Shown piece after piece: positions 1-4,236 of a stretch of 5,878 nt of DNA. The notes under the pieces were generated by a model that was not told the DNA's origin, did not search any database, and saw only the letters and a program-made list of their open reading frames with translations. The first letter of the stretch is position 1; each line of letters begins with the position of its first letter. Origin of the DNA: Bacillota bacterium (GTDB taxonomy: Bacteria; Bacillota; Clostridia; Acetivibrionales; DSM-2933). Made by a program: the position numbers and the translations under genes. Location of the stretch: assembly GCA_023441845.1 (NCBI GenBank), contig JAEZNF010000503.1, positions 1-5,878 of the forward strand, read 5' to 3'.

Positions 1-165
1 AAAGTCTTTTTCAGTCCTTGTATCGTTGAGCATAGGCATAACAATCTCACCAGTTGCTACATTCCGTGATGCTATGAGTACGGTCGTCCCATGCCTTATA
101 TATTCATGTTCACACTTTTCTACTTCCCCCGGTTTTACAAGTTTGGCAGGGGCAATATTGCCAAA
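1..165 (-). pseudogene. IS630-family transposase fragment (central/C-terminal DDE region), continues past left edge
   Basis: Read on the minus strand from about base 165 down to base 1, the frame gives a run containing KPGEVEKCEHEYIRHGTT, then ASRNVATGEIV and NDTRTEKDF. The PG...EYxRHGT...ATG...RTxxDF pattern is characteristic of the DDE endonuclease region of IS630-type transposases, recognised from memory of the family. The frame stays open on its 5' side up to a stop at 250-252, but upstream of about base 165 the translation no longer resembles a transposase (Phe- and Lys-rich) and has no good start codon. The N-terminal helix-turn-helix half and the first catalytic Asp are therefore absent here. 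The 3' part lies outside the window, so the state of the remaining catalytic residues is unknown. I infer a decayed or truncated insertion sequence. A plus-strand ORF at 26-226 is its antisense shadow. Confidence 0.72.
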
Positions 166-227
166 TTCAAAGAAGCAGAGAGAGGATGTCCCTTTGCTTC
201 TGTTTTTTTGTATAAATTTTTTGTAAA

Positions 228-237
228 AATGTACATT
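228..237. repeat. AATGTACATT perfect palindrome upstream of the lipoprotein gene
   Basis: Ten bases form a perfect palindrome about 100 bases before the lipoprotein start. A related spaced pair, ATGTA at 268-272 and TACAT at 285-289, follows in the same leader. Such symmetry fits a dimeric repressor or activator site, but AT-rich DNA produces short palindromes by chance and no known operator consensus is matched. Confidence 0.25.
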
Positions 238-246
238 CAAGAAAAA

Positions 247-276
247 TTGTTAAATGAGCCGATATAAATGTAGATT
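247..276 (+). promoter_or_regulatory. Possible sigma-A promoter for the lipoprotein gene
   Basis: TTGTTA at 247-252 (4 of 6 to TTGACA) and TAGATT at 271-276 (4 of 6 to TATAAT) are separated by 18 bases. This would start transcription near 283 and leave a leader of about 50 bases before the ATG at 336. Other weak combinations exist in this AT-rich leader, for example TTTACA at 283-288, so the assignment is tentative. Confidence 0.3.
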
Positions 277-335
277 CTGAAGTTTACATAAAGATAACAA
301 AAAAATTTATCTACTAAAAAAGGAGTGTAAAGGAA

Positions 336-1511
336 ATGGGGAAAATACTTAATAGTAAATGGAAGTATGTAGCTTTACTGCTGGTTATATTTACATTAAC
401 TTTTGCGGCAGCATGCAGTAACGCAAAAGAGGAAACAACTACAAACCAGGAAGCTCAAAAGGATACAACTGCTGAAAATCAAGATGCACAAAATGCAGCA
501 AGTCCAACGGAACAAGTACAAAAGGAAGCTGATAAAGAGGCACCAAAGAGGTTGGATAAAACCGGTAAAAAGATAGCAGTAATAACATTTGCCAATGCAG
601 CTGCTCAAGAATGGCAGAAACTATCGGAAGATGCTTCATTCAGGGTACTTAAAGAAGCTGGCTATGACACTGAGAATACGGAATTTAAAATAATCAAGGA
701 AGATGACACTGCGAAAGTTGCAGATGTGACAAAACAAGTCAGAGAGTTTAATCCTAATGTAGCGATAATAATAAACCCCTCTTTAGCAGTTCCTCTTACA
801 AAGTCTTTGGAAGGGGCACCGTTTCCGGTAGTTTCAAGAGCCTGTAGAGAAGCGGGAGTTGTTGATTCATCAGGAGCAGCATTAAAAAATGTTACAGGAA
901 TCAATGCTACAACTGCTGATATAATAATTAAAGCTGCTAATCTTGTAACTATGGTTAATCCATCGGTAGAGAAAAAGACAGTATTTATAATAGGTAAATA
1001 TGCACCAGGCGGATATCCGAAAGAAATGGTAGAAGGTCAATTAAAGTCTTTAGGAATTACACTTAAAGCATATGAAGTGCCTGAAACAGAAGATGAGTTT
1101 TATAGTGTGGTACAAAAATATGAAAAAGACCCTGAAATAAGCTGGATTATGTATGGCGGCAATTTTTTTAAACTTAAAAACGGTTCCATTGGTAATTCAT
1201 ACGATGCATTAAGTTATATAAGAAATAACAGCAAAAAAATGAGCATTACTTTCTTTGATTCCATGGTTCAAAATGGTATGTTCGGGGGTGTATCGATTGA
1301 TTTGTCTGCATCAGCAGAGCAAGAAACGGAAGTTGCAGTAAAACTATTAAATGGAGAAGATGTTAAAAGTATAAAAGCAGAGGACCCTAAGAAAGTATTT
1401 ATATATTACAACAAAATGACTGCTGACAAAATAGGTGTCGAACTGCCTCTTCAAGCTATTGAATCAGCTTATAGAGTATTTACGGATTACGAAGGAAACT
1501 ATATCAAGTAA
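336..1511 (+). CDS. Orphan ABC-type substrate-binding lipoprotein (ABC_sub_bind / COG2984 family)
   Basis: Encodes 391 residues. Residues 1-27 form a lipoprotein signal: basic start, hydrophobic core YVALLLVIFTLTF and a lipobox ending AAAC, with Cys27 the predicted lipid-modified residue. Residues 28-75 are a polar Glu/Gln/Thr/Asn/Lys-rich linker. From about 79 (KKIAVITFA) to about 380 the order of motifs matches PF04392-type binding proteins: a helix ending VLKEAGY, the NVAIIINPS strand, FPVV, NVTGI at 185-189, FIIG starting the second lobe, and a C-terminal YNKMTADKIGVELP like the usual 'N..TA..lG..iP' ending. The fold is the two-lobed periplasmic-binding type; COG2984 members are annotated as amino-acid or uncharacterised ABC binding proteins. 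The start is supported by AAAAAAGGAG at 316-325, ten bases upstream of ATG. No permease or ATPase gene lies in the window; the next gene is a chemoreceptor, so a role in ligand sensing is inferred. The ligand cannot be read from sequence. Confidence 0.85.
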   Translation: MGKILNSKWKYVALLLVIFTLTFAAACSNAKEETTTNQEAQKDTTAENQDAQNAASPTEQVQKEADKEAPKRLDKTGKKIAVITFANAAAQEWQKLSEDASFRVLKEAGYDTENTEFKIIKEDDTAKVADVTKQVREFNPNVAIIINPSLAVPLTKSLEGAPFPVVSRACREAGVVDSSGAALKNVTGINATTADIIIKAANLVTMVNPSVEKKTVFIIGKYAPGGYPKEMVEGQLKSLGITLKAYEVPETEDEFYSVVQKYEKDPEISWIMYGGNFFKLKNGSIGNSYDALSYIRNNSKKMSITFFDSMVQNGMFGGVSIDLSASAEQETEVAVKLLNGEDVKSIKAEDPKKVFIYYNKMTADKIGVELPLQAIESAYRVFTDYEGNYIK

Positions 1512-1526
1512 ATTAGGTCTAATTTA
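1509..1526. repeat. Perfect inverted repeat overlapping the lipoprotein stop codon
   Basis: TAAATTAG and CTAATTTA are separated by GT, giving eight complementary pairs around a two-base centre; it begins on the TAA stop. A two-base loop is too tight for an RNA hairpin without opening inner pairs, so a protein-binding palindrome is at least as likely as an mRNA 3' end structure. Confidence 0.5.
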
Positions 1527-1529
1527 TAT

Positions 1530-1550
1530 AGTAAAAATGAATATTTTACT
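1530..1550. repeat. AT-rich inverted repeat, 7-base arms
   Basis: AGTAAAA at 1530-1536 is complementary to TTTTACT at 1544-1550 with a seven-base loop. With few GC pairs it would be a weak RNA stem. It lies between the 1509-1526 palindrome and the terminator-like stem, making three inverted repeats in under 100 bases. Confidence 0.4.
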
Positions 1551-1561
1551 TATTTAAAAAT

Positions 1562-1602
1562 TAAAAAGTCATAGTCTGTTTATGGAAAGCTATGACTTTT
1601 TA
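1562..1602 (+). terminator. Terminator-like stem-loop between lipoprotein and MCP genes
   Basis: AAAAAGTCATAG at 1563-1574 pairs perfectly with CTATGACTTTTT at 1590-1601, and T1562 with A1602 adds one pair. The loop is 15 bases. The five T residues close the stem rather than following it, and the core has only three GC pairs, so termination may be partial. Partial read-through would give more lipoprotein than receptor mRNA. The symmetric A and T runs could let it work in either direction. Confidence 0.6.
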
Positions 1603-1627
1603 TCTATCTTTAATGAATGCTATCTGT

Positions 1628-1656
1628 TTGAAGAACAAAATTGAGTAAGTTAAAAT
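1628..1656 (+). promoter_or_regulatory. Possible promoter just upstream of the MCP gene
   Basis: TTGAAG at 1628-1633 (4 of 6) and TAAAAT at 1651-1656 (5 of 6) are exactly 17 bases apart. The predicted start, near 1663, would leave only about 14 leader bases before the ATG at 1677, barely room for the ribosome site at 1663-1667. I see no clostridial/Bacillus sigma-D motility promoter (TAAA ... GCCGATAT) here. Chance is quite possible in such AT-rich DNA. Confidence 0.3.
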
Positions 1657-1660
1657 TTTT

Positions 1661-1667
1661 AGAAAGG
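1661..1667 (+). promoter_or_regulatory. Ribosome binding site that selects ATG 1677 as MCP start
   Basis: AGAAAGG ends nine bases before ATG 1677, a normal distance. The in-frame TTG at 1641 has only AAGAA-type A-rich sequence before it, so ATG 1677 is preferred, giving 709 rather than 721 residues. A further in-frame ATG at 1833 has GGGG only two bases upstream, too close to act well. Confidence 0.65.
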
Positions 1668-1676
1668 AATGGGATA

Positions 1677-3806
1677 ATGAGACATAAAAAAAACAAAAAC
1701 TATATTACGAATATATTGTGCCGCTGCAAATCCCTAAAGACTAAACTACTTTTATTTCTAAAAACCCTGAAGTCAAATGATTCATTTCATTCCGAAGAAA
1801 CAACCCACAAAAGAAGCCTTAAAATTGGGGAAATGATCAGCAGATTGACCAATTTTAAGTCTCTAAAAACCAAATTACTTATATTCAATTTTTTGACAAT
1901 CTCACTTGTTATTATAATAATCATGATATTTATGATTAATATTTCAGTAGACAATGCAAAAAAAGAAATGGAAAATAATTTAAAAAACCAATCTACTGCG
2001 GCTGAAATTATTTTAAATAATGAAATTAACAATATTAAAAATATAAATATCAGCATAGCAAAAAACTCAGCATTTAAAATGTTGATTCAGATGGATTTGA
2101 AAGAGCAATTGAGTGAAAGTATAAAAGAGTACATGGCAAAATATCCGGAAATAGACAATGTTATTGTCTATAAAGGGGATACTGAGATTTACAGTACTAC
2201 CCAAAACAGTGAGTTAAAAATAAGCAATACACTTAAAGAAAAAAGTGGCTTTATACAAGGAGAGCATATAAACATTTTCAGCAATGAAGATATTACAGAT
2301 TCAAATGCTAAAACTATTGGAACAATTATATTATTGCATGACATAACAACCGAGAACAAATTGATTAAGGAAATAAGTTCTGCCCTTAATACCAATACGT
2401 TTCTCTATGAGGGCAACAAGCTGGCAGCAATGGGTGACTTAAATGGCAAGGCATACAGTAATGATAAAGGTGAGAATGCAATTATAGATCTGGAAAGTAT
2501 CACAAAAGGTAAAAGATTCTTGAACTCTACAAAAAATATATTTGGTAAAAATTATTATTTATATTGTAATGAGATAAAAGATTATCAAGGCAAACCTGTA
2601 GGAGCATTATCTGTAGGTGTAACTGATAGTAGTTCGAAAGAATTGGTAAGAGATATTTCATTCAAGATTGGAGCTGTTGGTTTAGTATTATTGGTATTAG
2701 GATTATTGTTCGCCTGGATTATATCAATGATTATTACAAGCCCTATAAAACAATTATTGAAGAGTGTTGAATTGGTTCAAAAAGGGGATCTAACTGTTAC
2801 TACGGATTATAAAGGCCGTGATGAGATAGGCGTATTATCAAATGCTTTTTCTGAAATGGTCTCTACATTAAGGACCATCTTAACAAGCATAAACAATAAG
2901 TCTACATTGTTGTCCAATTCATCGGAAGGGATAAATGATAGTTGTACAGAATCGTTTAAAACCTTTGAAAATATATCATCTGCAACTCAGGATATAGCAA
3001 AAGGTGCTGTTGACCAGGTAAAATCAATTGATACAGCCAAAAAACAAATGGAAGAAATTTTGAAGGATATGGCCAGAATGTCTGATTTATTAAGTGAAGC
3101 AACAAAAATATCTTCAAATGCAGGCGAAAGTGCCTCATTAGGAAATAATCTGGTAACTGAAGCATTACATCAGATGGGTAACATAAACAACAGTATATTG
3201 GATTCAAACAAGTGTTTAAAAGAACTGGGGTATGAATCCGATAGTATATTTAAAATTGTTAAGGTTATATCGGAAATTGCAAGCCAAACTCATTTGCTGG
3301 CTATGAATGCAACAATAGAAGCTTCAAGAGCAGGTGAATCGGGAAGGGGATTTTCGGTTATAGCCTCAGAAATCAGGAAACTTGCTTTAAGGTCAAAAGA
3401 CTCAACTGCAGAAATAAGTAAAATAATTTCAGACATAAAGGAACACATAAATAAAACAATAAAAATAGCTGATTCGGGGATAATTCAAGCTGAAAAAGGT
3501 GTTTCTGTCGTATCAAATGCAAGAAATACATTTGATATGATAAATAATAACACCAAGGATATTATGGAAAAGGTCAATGCGGTAGTAGTTGCTACTGAAA
3601 GAATAGTTTCAGAGAGCCAACTATTTACAAAATCATTCTATCAAACAGGTGATGTGGCACAAAATACTTCAGCCTCTATTCAAGAAATAGCGGCAACATT
3701 GGAAAACCAAACTGAAACAATGGGTAAAATCGCAAATTCATCAGGTGTATTGTCACAATCATCAAAGGATATGCATACATTGGTAGCTAAATTCAAAATC
3801 AATTAA
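1677..3806 (+). CDS. Methyl-accepting chemotaxis protein with Cache-type sensor and extended N-terminus
   Basis: Encodes 709 residues from ATG 1677. Residues 1-65 are an unusual basic cytoplasmic extension. TM1 is about 68-90 and TM2 about 331-354; the roughly 240 residues between them form an extracellular sensor that looks like a double-Cache (dCache_3-like) domain, with a long first helix, a DNVIVYK strand and a second module containing NTFLYEGNKLAAMGDLNGK. HAMP spans about 350-403, with Pro356 and the DEIG motif at 382-385. The signalling hairpin covers about 430-706; its CheA/CheW-binding tip (about 531-570) reads IASQTHLLAMNATIEAS then RAGESGRGFSVIASEIRKLA. QTH replaces the common QTN. 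About 160 residues follow the tip, which suits a long class such as 44H, typical of Firmicutes. No C-terminal CheR-docking pentapeptide is visible. The protein should sit in polar receptor arrays and control CheA. The preceding binding-protein gene may supply its ligand. Confidence 0.93.
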   Translation: MRHKKNKNYITNILCRCKSLKTKLLLFLKTLKSNDSFHSEETTHKRSLKIGEMISRLTNFKSLKTKLLIFNFLTISLVIIIIMIFMINISVDNAKKEMENNLKNQSTAAEIILNNEINNIKNINISIAKNSAFKMLIQMDLKEQLSESIKEYMAKYPEIDNVIVYKGDTEIYSTTQNSELKISNTLKEKSGFIQGEHINIFSNEDITDSNAKTIGTIILLHDITTENKLIKEISSALNTNTFLYEGNKLAAMGDLNGKAYSNDKGENAIIDLESITKGKRFLNSTKNIFGKNYYLYCNEIKDYQGKPVGALSVGVTDSSSKELVRDISFKIGAVGLVLLVLGLLFAWIISMIITSPIKQLLKSVELVQKGDLTVTTDYKGRDEIGVLSNAFSEMVSTLRTILTSINNKSTLLSNSSEGINDSCTESFKTFENISSATQDIAKGAVDQVKSIDTAKKQMEEILKDMARMSDLLSEATKISSNAGESASLGNNLVTEALHQMGNINNSILDSNKCLKELGYESDSIFKIVKVISEIASQTHLLAMNATIEASRAGESGRGFSVIASEIRKLALRSKDSTAEISKIISDIKEHINKTIKIADSGIIQAEKGVSVVSNARNTFDMINNNTKDIMEKVNAVVVATERIVSESQLFTKSFYQTGDVAQNTSASIQEIAATLENQTETMGKIANSSGVLSQSSKDMHTLVAKFKIN
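1728..1886 (+). repeat. Repeated KSLKTKLL peptide within the MCP N-terminus
   Basis: Residues 18-25 (from base 1728) and 61-68 (from base 1857) both read KSLKTKLL, followed by LF and IF. The eight identical residues differ at five codons, all by synonymous changes, so the peptide is better conserved than the DNA. The second copy sits just before TM1, where MCPs normally begin. The first lies in the extension, 43 residues earlier, and is not followed by a membrane segment (FLKTLKSND instead). It may be an old partial duplication or a functional repeat. Confidence 0.7.
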
Positions 3807-3869
3807 AAACCATTCAAGGAAGCTTTACTAAGAAAACTTAATTTTAAGGACCGTGTCCAATTAGCAGTG

Positions 3870-3897
3870 TTCGCAGTACGGAACAAACTGGTATAAT
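3870..3897 (+). promoter_or_regulatory. Extended -10 promoter motif inside the MCP-kinase spacer
   Basis: TGGTATAAT at 3889-3897 is a perfect extended -10 element (TGnTATAAT). TTCGCA at 3870-3875 matches the -35 consensus at four of six positions with a 16-base spacer. Predicted initiation is near 3904. The hairpin at 3956-3996 lies about 50 bases downstream, so a transcript starting here would either end as a short RNA or, if it reads through, form a long leader for the kinase mRNA. Confidence 0.45.
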
Positions 3898-3903
3898 ACG
3901 GAT

Positions 3904-3997
3904 TCTGATAAGTGCTGAAATAGAATCAGAAGTAATATTTTAAGCCCTTATAAATAACAAAGAGGTACTGTAAATTATTTGTCAGACCTCTTTGTTC
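3904..3997 (+). ncRNA. Candidate small RNA or attenuated leader (speculative)
   Basis: Inferred only from the promoter motif at 3870-3897 and the terminator-like hairpin ending at 3996. The stretch contains two mutually exclusive pairings: GATTCT at 3901-3906 with AGAATC at 3922-3927, or TTCTGAT at 3903-3909 with ATCAGAA at 3925-3931. No known RNA family is recognised and no convincing small ORF with a ribosome site was seen. Confidence 0.2.
3956..3996. terminator. Strong hairpin, likely bidirectional terminator after the MCP gene
   Basis: AACAAAGAGGT at 3956-3966 pairs perfectly with ACCTCTTTGTT at 3986-3996. After a bulged A, CTG 3968-3970 pairs with CAG 3983-3985, leaving a 12-base loop. 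On the plus strand it lies 150 bases after the MCP stop and is followed by TTCATGTTT. On the minus strand the 3' arm runs into TTATTTAT and lies 25 bases beyond the stop of the remnant at 4021-4149, where that vanished gene would have needed a terminator. Confidence 0.65.
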
Positions 3998-4008
3998 ATG
4001 TTTAGGAA

Positions 4009-4041
4009 GGTATCATTAAGTTAATTTTTAATAATGATATC
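4009..4041. repeat. Inverted repeat overlapping the minus-strand remnant's stop
   Basis: GGTATCATTA at 4009-4018 pairs with TAATGATATC at 4032-4041, with one G-T wobble and a 13-base loop. It includes the ATGATATCAT palindrome at 4034-4043. There is no T run after either arm, so it is not a clear terminator; it may act with the neighbouring hairpin or simply reflect AT-rich sequence. Confidence 0.35.
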
Positions 4042-4149
4042 ATCTATATAACCTTTATACTGTCCGAATGTAAGTTGCTGGTCATAAGCTACCAAAATCC
4101 GCTTGATGGCTTTACCTTCACACCACTGACCGTTATAAAACAACAATTT
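4021..4149 (-). pseudogene. C-terminal remnant of a protein, possibly a secreted carbohydrate-active enzyme
   Basis: On the minus strand, bases 4149 to 4021 encode 42 residues and a TAA stop, bounded upstream by another stop at 4150-4152. The translation includes NGQWCEGKAIKRILVAYDQQ and then GQYKGYIDDIIIKN. The pattern 'G-x-x-I-x-x-I-L-V-A-Y-D ... Y-x-G-Y-I-D-D-I-x-I' resembles the last strands of beta-sandwich modules at the C-termini of clostridial glycoside hydrolases and other secreted proteins; this is recognition from memory, not a search result. No ATG or ribosome site precedes it, so it cannot be a complete gene. A terminator-like hairpin directly follows its stop. I infer a truncated gene whose 5' part was lost where the kinase upstream region now begins. 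Chance coding is the alternative. Confidence 0.42.
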
Positions 4150-4189
4150 TTATTTCAATTTTTTTCTTTTTATTTTGATAACATTCATA

Positions 4190-4195
4190 TATAAT
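4190..4195 (+). promoter_or_regulatory. Possible -10 element for the histidine kinase gene
   Basis: TATAAT at 4190-4195 is a perfect -10 hexamer 41 bases before the kinase ATG. The correctly spaced -35 position (about 4167-4172, TTTTTA) is poor, and the better TTGATA at 4175-4180 is only nine bases away, too close to pair with it. A T-rich upstream stretch could partly compensate, or an activator may be needed. Confidence 0.35.
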
Positions 4196-4216
4196 TGTGA
4201 GTAGCAAATCATACAT

Positions 4217-4224
4217 AAAGAAGG
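4217..4224 (+). promoter_or_regulatory. Ribosome binding site of the kinase gene, long spacing
   Basis: AAAGAAGG ends 12 bases before ATG 4237, longer than the usual 6-10. No nearer in-frame start exists, and the hydrophobic first TM segment begins only a few codons after this ATG, so the start is still the best choice. The wide spacing may lower translation. Confidence 0.6.
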
Positions 4225-4236
4225 TATATACAATAT

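Larger units (their letters stand above)
3807..4236. other. 430-base spacer with regulatory motifs and gene debris, no intact gene
   Basis: Between the MCP stop and the kinase start I find no complete gene. The spacer holds a promoter-like motif (3870-3897), overlapping short inverted repeats around 3901-3931, a strong hairpin (3956-3996), a second hairpin (4009-4041), a minus-strand protein remnant (4021-4149) and a T-rich stretch (about 4145-4176) leading into the kinase upstream region. Bases 3807-3868 show only a short GGAC-CGT-GTCC inverted repeat at 3848-3858. Confidence 0.6.

Noticed and set aside
26..226. Plus-strand ORF of 66 codons
   Set aside because: It is antisense to the IS630-type fragment, whose minus-strand frame has clear family motifs. 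It lacks a ribosome site and resembles no known protein.
396..904. Several minus-strand ORFs inside the lipoprotein gene
   Set aside because: They are antisense shadows of a gene with a signal peptide and complete domain; no ribosome sites or recognisable motifs.
1641..1676. TTG start extending the MCP by 12 residues
   Set aside because: No good ribosome site precedes it, while ATG 1677 has AGAAAGG at normal spacing; the extra residues match nothing typical.
1600..1676. Sigma-D (motility) promoter for the MCP
   Set aside because: No TAAA ... GCCGATAT-type pair at the right distance could be found.
1787..3207. Minus-strand ORFs of 68-89 codons inside the MCP gene
   Set aside because: Hydrophobic shadows of AT-rich MCP codons with no initiation signals.
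3848..3884. GGAC-CGT-GTCC and GTTC ... GAAC inverted repeats, considered as an insertion-sequence end or LexA-like box
   Set aside because: Arms are only four bases, no second copy or target duplication is visible, and the LexA spacing and consensus do not fit.
4175..4180. TTGATA as a -35 for the kinase promoter
   Set aside because: Only nine bases from the good TATAAT, and the sequence 17 bases downstream (TGAGTA) is a poor -10.
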